This document shows positions 55,901-64,000 of a DNA stretch of 64,000 bases, piece after piece (positions within the stretch are counted from its first letter, which is position 1; each line of letters opens with the position of its first letter). The DNA is from Strongylocentrotus droebachiensis. Its lineage: Eukaryota; Echinodermata; Echinoidea; Camarodonta; Strongylocentrotidae. Location: contig JAVYIG010000090.1 of assembly GCA_035222895.1 (NCBI GenBank), positions 496,001-560,000 of the forward strand, written 5' to 3'. Both the position numbers and the translations under genes were made by a program. Under the pieces are notes generated by a model. The model saw only the letters and a program-made list of their open reading frames with translations. It searched no databases and was not told the DNA's origin.

Positions 55901-58900
55901 TCCACCAGGTGTCATCAACGTCTTATCAGGATATGGACCCACGGCAGGTGCAGCCATCGCCAGTCATCCAGGCATTGACAAGGTTGCCTTCACTGGATCT
56001 ACAGAGGTAATGACTATGCATATTTAAAATAATTTTTATTTAAATAAATTAAAATTCGTCTCTTTTTGGCTTTAGTAGGGACTTTTAGATTCTGCACGAC
56101 GAGAACGCAGACTGCCCTTTTAAGGCAATGTGACGTCACTGCCAGTGCCTTAAAAGGACGTCACATTGCCTTAAAAGGGCAGTCCACGTTCTCGTCGTGC
56201 AGAATCTAAAAGTCCCTATTCACTCGGGCTTGTCACCTAGGCAGGCCACGTCACATCAATATATTATTAAGGCTCGTTTTGAGGCCCCTGCAAGCGCCAT
56301 CATCGCCAGGTACCAAAGCTACCAAGTCAGGTTGAGAAAGACCAATCGTGGCCTAAGAACCGTCTTCTTAGGATGTAAGCGCCAAGCAAGGATCGGACCG
56401 GAGACCTAACAAAATGACATTGATTGCCCTTTACCAATAGAGTGTCTGCAAAGCTCCAATGATGGTGGCTCTGCAATTTAATTTTCCCCTATCATGTATT
56501 TCAGTCAAATGGGTCTATAGAGTTCAATAGAAAAGAGATAAGAAGACAAAAATATTCCAAAGTAATGGGCAACAGTGTATATATGGAGGGTTAGGGTTCA
56601 AAATCACAATAATTGTTACACTGCTCGTATTTTCAAATGACTCATACATTTTTGTCTTCATTATAATAACACTTTTTTGTAATGATTCCATTTTTTCTTT
56701 GGTAGATCGGAAGACTTATCGCGCAGTCAGCAGGCGCTTCAAACCTCAAGAAAGTGACACTTGAACTTGGCGGGAAAAGCCCCAATATCATCCTGGCCGA
56801 TGCTGATCGTAAGTTCATGTTCTCCCCGTTCAACCTTTGTTAACCCATTGTCTACTGGGGCCTAGTGGCTACTGTATTAAACATGCGGGAATGAGAGAAT
56901 TCAGTTGTCAACAGGTTAACTGGAAACTAAGAATAATCATTCAATCTTCGATTTTAATCAATAAACGACTTTGAATTTAAATTTGAATTTGATTTCGAAA
57001 GCAGGTACTTCGCTTGAGTGGGCGTGAGAAGATGTGACATCTCTTAATCTAAAATTTATCTTAAAGAACTTGGAACTTTTCAAAGCATTTCTTTGGTCAT
57101 TCAAAACACAAAACAAGGAATTATTAATAATCATTGGGACTTGTTTATCCGCGTAGCCACATCAGTAATAATACCACCCTTCATGCAGGTCCTGCATCTA
57201 TCATTACCTCCAGCATTGTCAGGCACCCATTTGATACACCAGGGTCAAGAGAAGGCCTAGTCAAGAGGGATGAATGTGGGAAAATACCTTGTCCACAGAT
57301 ATAAACACCAAGCAAGGTTTGAAATCAGGACCTCTCGTATGAAAGTTCTATAGAGCCTTCCCCCAATATAGCACGTTGCTCCCACAACTGTGTCGAGCAC
57401 CACGCCAGCTGAGAAAGTAACACACCCTCAACGTTAATACGGAGACAGTCCTTTCATTATGATTACCCTTGCTTCGGTCATCTCGCGATTATTATTTGAG
57501 ACTTTGCTCTCTGTGTTTGTCGTTAAGGAGGGGGAAAATTATATTTTAAGAACAAATATAGATGTAAAAACGGACAGAATGTTTATTACCTCAACGTATT
57601 AACTAGCTAGGAAGAAGTTATGTTGTTGAGAATGTTGGCAAATAAAAATAAGCCGATGACCCTGCATTTGAGGACAAATTCTGGAAGAATCTAAGAAGCT
57701 TTTGTTTGCTTGCTCAAAATGTTATCGGCTAACTCGTCTCTAACTCGACAGTCGCCTCCGTTCATTTCAAAAGGATTAGAGCGATTCCTTACATTTCTCG
57801 TATATTTTCTTTTTGAGAGAAACCGCCGAGAGCAGCCAAATTACAATATTATTTATGATTATAAATGCACCTTTAAAAGATTACATATTTTTATCCTTCA
57901 TTTCCTTTTAACCAATTTTATTCATTAATCTTGAGAAAAGGGAATAAATATCTGGTTAACTGGATTAATCGATTGCTTGTTCAAGTAACAATCATAAAAT
58001 AAAATAAAATAACACAAACAAGAACAAACAAATATAGAAACAAACAAACGTTAGTGAAAGATTTGCTAATTACATCACATCATTGCCAATTTCATGAAAC
58101 AAACTTAAACAATAATGATAAATTGTATGGTTTCCATCTCACAATATAAAAACAAAACATACAGACTAACAAAAGTGCATATAAACTCAATAATACAGTG
58201 AATGGCTGGAAAGCCCATTCAACTTTGTTAACATGACAAAACTACTCTTCCTTGGGATCCGCAAATGAGAAGAGTTCACTTTCCTTTATTCTTTTAATTT
58301 TAATTTCTGTCCTATATATTTATAATGCAAATAGCTCTAAATGTTTTCCAAACTTGTTGAGATTTTGACTTTCATGCAATCTGAACAACTTTATCAAAAT
58401 TTATCACACAGTTGAACATGCGGTGGAGCAGAGCCATTCCGCCATTTTCTGGAACATGGGCCAGGCCTGCTGCGCCGGATCCAGGACCTTCGTAGAGGAC
58501 AAGATCTACGATGAGTTCGTGGAACGCAGCGTAGAACGTGCCAAGGCCAAGGTGGTCGGTGATCCATTCGATATGTCCAAGGACCAGGGACCTCAGGTAT
58601 GAACAACACTGTTGTCAAATTTGGAAATTTGAAAAGAGATGAAAAACACTTAATAATCGAACTATTGCGCCCCACGAAACGAATAAAATAGGGGCACGGG
58701 CATAATTTTGACACTATAAGCATGCACAATTGAAAAGAAATGTCGTCATCAAAAGTATTATAAGCTTAGTTACGAGATAAGATTTTCAACAAAAATAAAT
58801 TAGAATACCTTATTGTCCGAATGAGAAGGCGAACATTGGTCATTTGAAATTTCCTGGGGGTGGGGGATGCAGCTAAAAACAATGGAATACAATCTCAAAA

Positions 58901-61900
58901 GAGAAATACAACCACTACTTTGGAATGGATTCAACTCCAAAAAAGGGATCCCTTGTATATAAATTCTAAAGAATGGATTTCTACTCACCTGTATCAAGAC
59001 ATTATATCCTATAATTAAAATAAAATAACGGAATATAGTCTTATAACGACATTACGTATATCTTCTGTTCTGTCTTTATGGTACATGAAGTACATTAAAA
59101 GTAAGCCTTGTCATATTGAGATAAAAATGCATGACATGAATTGTTAACAATTTCCGTTAGGATTAGATGATGAAACCCAGGGATCTCCTCATGTGAGCCT
59201 TGGTTTTAAACATGAGATATATTTTTAAAAGTCAAGGCATTCCCTAATAATGATAATGATAATAATAAGGATGATAACCAAACAAAATGGTAATAATAAT
59301 AATAAATGTAATAATATTAATAATAGTAATGATAATACCGAGTATTTATTAACACTAACTAAATAAGTACAATAGCGCTTACAAGATTACAGAATATGAA
59401 GAGAAACATAAAATACAATCAATACGTAGACCCATAAAATAGGTTAATCACGTTTTATTACTGAGGAAAGAGTACGTTTCAATATATCTCAGATTATTTT
59501 TCTAAAATCGATTAGTTGCTAGCTCTAGAAAAAATGAGGAAATATTCCGCATTCGATTACCCCAGATGTTTTTCCTATAGTTAAATCTTATCATTTAAAA
59601 CGGGTATACACGTTGTTTATTTACATACATCATGCCACAATCCTCGTAGGGTTTATTTATCCCTATAAAAGATTTCATTTTAACAGACTTAATACAAATA
59701 TGTCGCCAAGTAAAAGTAATTCCTTGTTTCTCGTACCATTCGCCTTTACTTTATTTGATTTTTTTTTGCTTTGAGATGAAATGCATAACAATCTGAGAAC
59801 TTCTAGACAATGGGGTTAACAAAGATTATTAATATTCTTGCAATTTCACATTATTTGGAGCCTTTGTGGTGCGTTTACAAATGAATTGAAGAAACAAAAA
59901 GTGTGTAAAAAAATGACCTAATGGCATTGTATGCCCACAGAAAATATCAATCATCAAATATAATGGATCATCGCCTCCTCGTTTGAAAAAAGAAACATTT
60001 CGAAGTAGAAACTAAGATTAAATTTTCTCCGGCCTCAAACCTAGCTCTTTAGATTCATTAAACATCTTGATACTTTTATTCTTTAAGTTCCATCGCTGTA
60101 GGGGATAAAGATTTGTTGATTATTTTTATCATTTTGTGAGCCATGTTTCACACGCAATCAGATCCTCGTCACAGTGGTAGATAATAATATTGCCTCCTAC
60201 TCTTTTGGGTGGGCATGTTGTTTGTTATATAGGAATCGTTTGTTGCCACCGTCGGTATTTTAGGGTTAAAGTTTTGGGATATTTTTGAAGGTTTATACTG
60301 TTTCTTTTTCAGTCCGCAAATTTGTTTTCTTCATTTGGTCGGACATTCACTTGGGGACCGTTAACACTGTTAGAGTAGGGCCTAAATACAGGAGTGTGTT
60401 GACCAGGCGCGTACGCAGGATTTTTTCAAGGGGGGGGGGGGGGGTTTAACATCTATAAATCGGGCCGAAAATTTCGTAACGACTCAGCCGACCGCTGAAT
60501 AAGCGGGGGGGGGGGGGGGGGGGGGGGGAGGTAAGAGGATTTTTTTTTTTTTTTTTTTTGGACCCCAAAAAATCGCAACGACTCAGCTGACCGCTGAATA
60601 AGCGGGGGGAGGGGGTAAGAGGGCACCTTTTTTTTTTTTGTGACCTCGAAATTTGAAAATTTGACATTTTGCTCCGTTGGGGGGGGGGGGGGGTAGGGTC
60701 ACCTTTTTTTGATCAGTCATGGGGCTAATTTTTTTTTTTTTTTTTTTTTTTTTGTTGTTGAAATAATTGGGGGGGTTTATACACATAAAAATACCAAAGG
60801 GGGGGTTAACCCCCCAAACCTCCCCCCCCCCCCTGCGTACGCGCCTGGTGTTGACTCACATGCGGGACACGGGACGCTAATGAGGATTAATGCCTTACCA
60901 AAATGGTACTAACGCACCAACTTGGTTTCGATTTTCGAACCTAGAATCTGCAGTTAGGAGACCACTGCACTATATCCTGCTGAGCCAACGCACCTATTAA
61001 ACAAACACAACAATAATTTATCCTATTCGTTTTGATCTTAGATCAACGACGAGCAGTTCAAGAAGATTTTGGGTTTGATCGAAAGCGGGAAGTCAGATGG
61101 AGCCAAATTGGCAACAGGAGGCAGTCGTCATGGTGATAAGGGATACTACATCGAACCAACAGTGTTCACAGACGTCACGGACGACATGAAGATCGCCAGG
61201 GAGGAGGTAACAATATTTAAAAAAATAGTTTTACATTGGTTTAATTTTCTGTGAATAGATGCAGAAAAAATGCAAATCTATAAGGCTGAATTTTCAAGTG
61301 ACATGAAACAATTACAAAGATTACCAATAAATCAACTTCGGAGCAACTCCAACACTGTAGTATTGCCTTGACCCGTTGCCTACTCGAACAAGATGATTCA
61401 GGAGTCAACGGGTTAAGAAAGGAAGAACGGATATCTTTTTGTAATGTCCGCACTTTTCAAAAGGCGATGGACAAGGCTATCGAAATCGTTGACTTTCGAA
61501 TGTTTTTGCTACCGAGTTATAGGTATGCAAACAAAAAACCATGACTACAGTATCACTAGAGTATGTGGCCTTGTACCTGACATTATGAAAAATATCAGTA
61601 TTTGGTATCTACAGCCTTTAAATGTTCCACTTGATACTATCTGATCGCAACTCGCCTCTCTCCCTTACCCTCTAACTCTCACTCTTTCTCTCTGTCTCTC
61701 AATTTTGTTGGTGATGACCATATTTGAGGGGATGTACATGTGGAAAATAAATGAACATCAATCAAACGATTTATCTTTTCTAGAAAATATAATAGCAGAC
61801 GCCTTGCTTTTAAATTGTCATTGTAATGACTTTCAATCTTTAAAACAAATCACTCACTGACAAGTTTGTTTTTGTTTTTTAAATAGATCTTTGGACCGGT

Positions 61901-64000
61901 GCAGAGCATCTTCAAGTTCAGCGAAATGAACGAGGTGATCAACCGAGCAAACAACACAGAATACGGTCTTGCAGCTGCAGTTTTCACCAAGGACATCGAC
62001 AAGGCCCTCTACGTCTCGAATTCGCTCAGGGCGGGAACCGTCTGGTAAGTCTTCAGCAACCCAGGAGCCGTTTCACAAAGCCTTTTTTCAATGAAAAATT
62101 AAAAAAAGCAGTGACAAATCTGCTGATAACCAATCAGAAGCAAGGATTTCCGTAGCTTATAACGAAAACTGTTATTTGTCACTGATGACAAGTTTTGTGG
62201 AATGGGGCCCTGGTCACACCACCAAACGGCGATCAGACATTATTTTGCTCCGGTGATAATTGCTCCGGATTTTATTTCGATAGAATTGTAGGGTTGGGGT
62301 TTGCGATTGAGATTTAGGTTAGTTTAAAGGCTATTGTTGGAGTTAGAATAGTGGTGAGTCTATGGTTGAAGTTAGGTGCGTACGCAGGGGGGGGGGGTGT
62401 TTGGGGGTCGAACCCCCCCCTAAATTTTTTTTTTTTTTTTTTTGCGAAATTTCCGGCGCGATTTTTAAGTTTTAAAACCCCCCTTCGAAAAAAATCCTGC
62501 GTACGCGCGTGGTTGAAGTTGCTGGTTCGGTTAGTGAAGGCAATTACCAATTGTCGTAGGAGCTTTAAATTTTGTCATCCCTCCAAACCCACTTTGAACT
62601 GACCCATAACTTCGGGATAGTGTATATTTAATCGGTTTGTTGTCGGTTTGTTGTCGGTTATGTTGGTGTGACTAAGATATCAATATATAAACTTAATTCA
62701 TGTACATCATCCATAAGACATTTTATTATGGGCAAATTAATATTCTACCTTGAAATCGAAATGAGGTAGGTATAGTTTTCAATTGATTTTAGGATTTACT
62801 TTAGTCCTAACCTATACCAATCTAAGTTATATTTCTTTTGTCATCTAACTTTGTTTTCTAGTGTGATGCACAAGATTTTACCCCCCTCGTAGAACAGCTT
62901 TGCATATTTAAACATATTTGTGGCTTACACCCAATATGTTTAAATAATTGAAATTTCTCCCAGGAAGCATTACATTTATAAAAGCTTTGTATATATTAAA
63001 TTATTCAGGCCTACTATTTGGCATTCATAAATTTTTAGAGTTCTTTTTATATGGATTATTAACCTCGATTCTGTAATCGGCATATTAAAGTATTCTAGAT
63101 TTCCCTTGAAGTCGTGCAATTAAAGGTTAAAGCGATAAATACCCAGTATTTATTTCCGTGAAATATCCGGATTGAATATCTATTGTTCTCCAGGTGGTCG
63201 TATCAAACTGTGAAGTCTTCGTTAGGACTGTTTATAGGCTCTTTGAAATCCCATGAGCCCATTATGGAATACATTTTTATGGCATTTGTGACAAGTATTT
63301 ATTGCTACGGAGATGTCAAACACAATTTTTCTTCCGTTATGACATTTTTGGTAATAAAAATGATTATTCAGGCGTCGCGTCTGTGTCGTAAATCAAAAAA
63401 CGCTTAAGGTATTTCATTTCAAATTGTGCTATATAACTTAGATATTTTGATGCAAATAATACAAAGTTACGAATTACAATGAAGAACAGAAAGGGAAAGA
63501 GAAGCACGAAGATGGAAAAAATTGCACTATTTATTACAGTTTGTTAAGAAGAGGAAGTGAGGCGTAATGGCGGGGTAGCAGAGCATTACCAATTCCCTCG
63601 GAGAGGACTTAAACCCGTCGCTCCCCTGGTTGCTTACTTACAAGCAAACATATGCTTTCACATCAGTCAAGTAAAACAAACAAACAAACCAACCAAACAA
63701 CCGAGCAACAGGCCATCTTTCTCCTTATAGTCAGCTGACTATTTGTAATTTATTCTCCTCTAGGACGCCATTGTTTTGATCGGATGTAGGGTGAAACAAG
63801 TATTGATTAATGTCTTCGAAAAATGAAACGACCAGAAAATGATCGCACAGACTTTCAGAAGGCATGTTCAATAACCTTGTCCACCACCTCTTTAAAAATG
63901 TGCAAACCCTACAATGACAAACATTTGTGCCATTTTCGTTTAGTCTAGAGCCTCCTCGTTGCTAGGTAGGACAAACATTGTGGATTGTTCTACCTAGCAA
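40849..64000 (+). CDS. ALDH2: Mitochondrial aldehyde dehydrogenase, ALDH2-type (gene B, 3' end outside window)
   Basis: A second ALDH2-type gene in tandem with gene A. Coding exons: 40849-40986, 46534-46638, 49509-49649, 50491-50570, 50845-50894, 52081-52142, 54990-55118, 55893-56006, 56706-56808, 58412-58596, 61042-61206, 61887-62044; then the frame needs two more exons (about 148 bp including stop in gene A) that I do not find before 64000. The 1430 bp give 476 residues plus two bases. All introns match gene A in position and phase. Asn194, Glu293 and Cys327 (GQACCAG) correspond to the ALDH2 active site, with spacings 133 and 34 as in the family. The start ATG follows CCACC, a good Kozak context, and gives a presequence whose end, [14 protein letters not shown], resembles vertebrate ALDH2. 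Probably functional; completeness unknown. Confidence 0.93.
44282..44545. mobile_element. Hairpin MITE (GTTGCTAGGTAGG family), copy 2
   Basis: Same family as 35641-35938 with diverged arms, in gene B intron 1. The centre GTTGCTAAGTAGGAC against CCTACCTAGCAAC is the best-kept part. Confidence 0.85.
44953..45077. mobile_element. 125-bp hairpin, arms about 60 bp
   Basis: Starts TGACCATCTGA and ends TCAGATGGTCA; the inner stem TATATGCTCTGGCTCCTAA pairs with TTAGGAGCCAGAGCATATA around a four-base loop. Confidence 0.9.
45895..46165. repeat. Degenerate CCCTAA telomere-like tract, gene B intron 1
   Basis: Many CCCTAACC and near-miss units (CCCTAACGCTAACTCTAACC) over about 270 bp, mixed with AACCTGAACT-like blocks. 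The irregularity and length favour an old dispersed repeat over a telomere fusion. Confidence 0.75.
46313..46395 (+). pseudogene. Decayed duplicate of gene B exon 2
   Basis: Intron end plus exon start match the real exon 2: ACTTTTATTTTATCTGCAGC is exact, then the next 27 bases align without gaps with about ten changes. After a ~22-bp deletion, CCGGCAACAGAAGA matches again. Frame and donor are lost, so it cannot encode the exon, but the acceptor (exon position 46336) is intact. Confidence 0.75.
46534..46638 (+). CDS. ALDH2: Gene B exon 2
   Basis: [20 protein letters not shown] through VAEADR; 27 of 35 residues equal gene A exon 2. A decayed duplicate of the exon's 5' part lies 198 bp upstream. 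Confidence 0.95.
46690..46925. repeat. Repeat with GTCCTGAAAAGGAC palindromes, possibly Penelope-like
   Basis: AGTCCTGAAAAGGACT occurs twice (about 46735 and 46781), followed by GTTCTAAGGAGAAC and CGACGTTTCGAAC. Such blocks remind me of Penelope-like element ends. No GIY-YIG or reverse transcriptase frame is near, so the class is a guess. Confidence 0.35.
47145..47750 (-). mobile_element. Second LINE 3'-end fragment nested in the LINE relic
   Basis: A CATTT-type tail (47145-47160) and a UTR-like block with GGGGCCCTG lie between two parts of the older LINE reading frame (KISW... above 47750 and VKERKVKYF below 47135). Typical 5'-truncated LINE insertion in antisense. Confidence 0.6.
48208..48652. 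mobile_element. MITE with TA target duplication inside the LINE relic, 445 bp
   Basis: The ends CACTCTAAATTACAGGGATT and its complement AATCCCTGTAATTTAGAGTG are flanked by TA (48206-48207 and 48653-48654). Removing it rejoins the LINE frame (DIVKG to [14 protein letters not shown]). TA duplication fits Tc1/mariner-type mobilisation. Confidence 0.9.
49095..49380. repeat. TAC/ACT/GAT trinucleotide microsatellite, gene B intron 2
   Basis: Irregular runs of CTACTACTAC, GATGATGAT and ACTACTACT; open frames on both strands are artefacts. Confidence 0.9.
49509..49649 (+). CDS. ALDH2: Gene B exon 3
   Basis: [20 protein letters not shown] through VERDWAHLA, 141 bp as in gene A. Confidence 0.95.
49836..49999. 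mobile_element. Hairpin MITE (CGACGAGAACG family), copy 1
   Basis: Starts TAGGGACTTATAGATTTACA and ends with a complementary TGTAAATCTAACAGTCTCTA; inner blocks AGAACGTGGACCGCC against GGCAGTCCACGCTCT. Same family as 56076-56218. It begins about 190 bp after exon 3. Confidence 0.85.
50491..50570 (+). CDS. ALDH2: Gene B exon 4
   Basis: [18 protein letters not shown] onward, 80 bp, phase 2 end. Confidence 0.95.
50845..50894 (+). CDS. ALDH2: Gene B exon 5
   Basis: A 50-bp exon encoding [16 protein letters not shown]. Confidence 0.95.
51055..52000 (-). pseudogene. LINE ORF2 C-terminal relic with 3' tail (CR1/L2-like)
   Basis: On the minus strand: [15 protein letters not shown], then [19 protein letters not shown], then [20 protein letters not shown] and [10 protein letters not shown]. 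These match the C-terminal end of CR1/L2/Jockey-like reverse transcriptase proteins. The frame shifts twice; the last part (about 51455-51640) is open for over 55 codons. The CAATT/GAATT-type tail at 51055-51075 marks the 3' end. Antisense in gene B intron 5. Confidence 0.8.
52081..52142 (+). CDS. ALDH2: Gene B exon 6
   Basis: 62 bp, [20 protein letters not shown] plus Pro. Confidence 0.95.
52747..53153 (-). mobile_element. Free-standing copy of the zinc-finger-bearing element
   Basis: The ends CAGAAGCGGATCTAGC and GATCCGCTTCTG are inverted repeats. It corresponds to the nested segment in the elements at 10536 and 39616 without the outer part. ATTCCG occurs at both flanks at slightly different offsets, so the target duplication is uncertain. 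The zinc-finger fragment (minus strand, about 52980-53065) keeps the same layout. In gene B intron 6. Confidence 0.75.
53160..54800. other. Gene B intron 6, no recognised element; CA and C runs
   Basis: C-run 54131-54152, CACACA tract 54298-54320 and a second CA/C tract 54480-54515. Nothing else identified. Confidence 0.4.
54990..55118 (+). CDS. ALDH2: Gene B exon 7: WNF motif
   Basis: [20 protein letters not shown] then [11 protein letters not shown]; Asn194 and the cofactor Lys are kept. Confidence 0.95.
55130..55215. repeat. AAATGAAT-type tetranucleotide repeat
   Basis: Imperfect AATGAATAAATAAATG units just after gene B exon 7. Confidence 0.8.
55893..56006 (+). CDS. ALDH2: Gene B exon 8
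   Basis: [19 protein letters not shown] to VAFTGSTE. Confidence 0.95.
56076..56218. mobile_element. Hairpin MITE (CGACGAGAACG family), copy 2
   Basis: Almost perfect 143-bp fold-back: TAGGGACTTTTAGATTCTGC at the left and GCAGAATCTAAAAGTCCCTA at the right. Arms stay paired nearly to the centre. About 70 bp after gene B exon 8. Confidence 0.92.
56225..56465. repeat. Dispersed repeat, possibly SINE-derived
   Basis: The block AAGCGCCAAGCAAGGATCGG resembles AAACACCAAGCAAGGTTTGA at about 57303. Both are followed by an AGACC/AGGACC block and a tract ending near TAGAGTGT or TAGAGCC. I could not define the ends. Confidence 0.4.
56706..56808 (+). CDS. ALDH2: Gene B exon 9: general base
   Basis: [16 protein letters not shown] then [13 protein letters not shown]; Glu293. 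103 bp, one codon longer than in gene A. Confidence 0.95.
57185..57420. repeat. Dispersed repeat related to 56225-56465
   Basis: Shares CACCAAGCAAGG and neighbouring sequence with the upstream copy in the same orientation. Confidence 0.4.
58412..58596 (+). CDS. ALDH2: Gene B exon 10: catalytic cysteine
   Basis: [15 protein letters not shown] with Cys327. The first position of the usual CCC triplet is Ala here, while gene A changed the third. Confidence 0.95.
59225..59345. repeat. AAT/ATG trinucleotide-rich tract
   Basis: ATAATGATAATGATAATAAT and AATAATAATAAATG runs in gene B intron 10. Confidence 0.85.
60404..60847. mobile_element. hAT-like MITE with 8-bp TSD, 444 bp, gene B intron 10
   Basis: CAGGCGCGTACGCAGG at the left and CCTGCGTACGCGCCTG at the right are exact inverted repeats. 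Perfect GTGTTGAC duplications lie at 60396-60403 and 60848-60855. Inside are long G and T runs and inverted versions of the TTATTCAGCGGTC repeats of the element at 13761. Confidence 0.92.
60856..60995 (-). mobile_element. tRNA-like SINE copy adjoining the hAT-like MITE
   Basis: The minus strand shows TTGGCTCAGCAGGATATAGT (A box), CTAGGTTCGAAAATC (B box) and TTGGTAAGGCATTAATCC, matching the SINE at 29541-29738. Confidence 0.7.
61042..61206 (+). CDS. ALDH2: Gene B exon 11
   Basis: [20 protein letters not shown] to DDMKIAREE, 165 bp. Confidence 0.95.
61887..62044 (+). CDS. ALDH2: Gene B exon 12
   Basis: [19 protein letters not shown] to RAGTV plus TG. With a G from the next exon this makes the normal Trp, unlike gene A. 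Confidence 0.95.
62061..62212. mobile_element. Hairpin MITE with CCGTTTCACAAAG ends, copy 2
   Basis: Same family as 26194-26343; the core CTGCTGATAACCAATCAGAA is identical in both. Here it starts about 17 bp after gene B exon 12. Confidence 0.85.
62373..62511. mobile_element. Short hAT-like MITE with 8-bp TSD, 139 bp
   Basis: TAGGTGCGTACGCAGG and CCTGCGTACGCGCGTG are mutated forms of the CAGGCGCGTACGC terminus. Flanked by GTTGAAGT at 62365-62372 and 62512-62519. It is a deletion relative of the element at 60404. Confidence 0.88.
62600..63560. other. Gene B intron 12, nothing recognised
   Basis: AT-rich; no exon 13 candidate (expected to encode VNCYD...GGYK) was found on either side of AG acceptors here. 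Confidence 0.45.
63565..63660 (+). repeat. SINE body fragment
   Basis: Its reverse complement (TTGTAAGTAAGCAAC, then TTTAAGTCCTCTCCG) aligns with the plus-strand body of the SINE near 29590-29650. The tRNA head is not seen. Confidence 0.45.
63957..64000. mobile_element. Hairpin MITE centre (GTTGCTAGGTAGG family), copy 3, at window edge
   Basis: GTTGCTAGGTAGGACAAACA pairs with GTTCTACCTAGCAA. No left arm is visible upstream of it; the right arm is cut by the window. Confidence 0.7.

Noticed and set aside
62045..64000. Exon 13/14 of gene B within the window
   Set aside because: The AG sites near 62868, 63194 and 63764 are not followed by anything encoding VNCYD...FGGYK; the exons must lie beyond 64000.

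Overview
The window is animal nuclear DNA, and I read it as sea-urchin-like or another marine deuterostome. The reasons are split genes with GT/AG introns of about 0.5 to 5.5 kb, AT-rich non-coding DNA, long G/C homopolymer runs, a tRNA-like SINE, non-LTR retrotransposon relics and many small hairpin transposons. The echinoderm call is an inference from repeat style; nothing here fixes the species.

Two real host genes are visible, both on the + strand and arranged in tandem. Both encode ALDH2-type (mitochondrial class) NAD-dependent aldehyde dehydrogenase. Gene A (15334-35214) is complete in 14 coding exons, 1569 bp including the stop, 522 residues. Gene B (40849 to beyond 64000) shows 12 coding exons, 476 residues plus two bases, and runs off the right edge without its last ~49 codons. 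Intron positions and phases agree at every comparable junction, so B and A are tandem duplicates. Both keep the catalytic Cys, the general-base Glu and the Asn of the PWN motif, and both start with an Arg-rich, acid-free presequence. They would act in the mitochondrial matrix on aldehydes such as acetaldehyde.

Region by region: 1-1.6 kb is featureless AT-rich DNA. 1.6-15.1 kb is a repeat-rich block with two degenerate minisatellites, a hAT transposase relic, and a three-unit tandem array. Two units of that array were split by hAT-like elements carrying perfect 8-bp target duplications. 15.3-36.7 kb is gene A with its introns and 3' UTR. 36.7-40.7 kb is intergenic and holds a perfect 68-bp palindrome, a TIR element and a second copy of the 840-bp hAT-like element in inverse orientation. 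40.8-64 kb is gene B; its introns carry LINE relics with nested insertions, hairpin MITEs, a decayed copy of exon 2 and more 8-bp-TSD elements.

Most of the unexplained structure is transposon stratigraphy. The best items are empty-site/filled-site pairs inside the tandem array, a non-autonomous element carrying a C2H2 zinc-finger fragment in three copies, a SINE between 108-bp direct repeats, and a 1.3-kb TIR element holding a GC-rich reading frame of unknown origin. I see no convincing novel defence or metabolic system.
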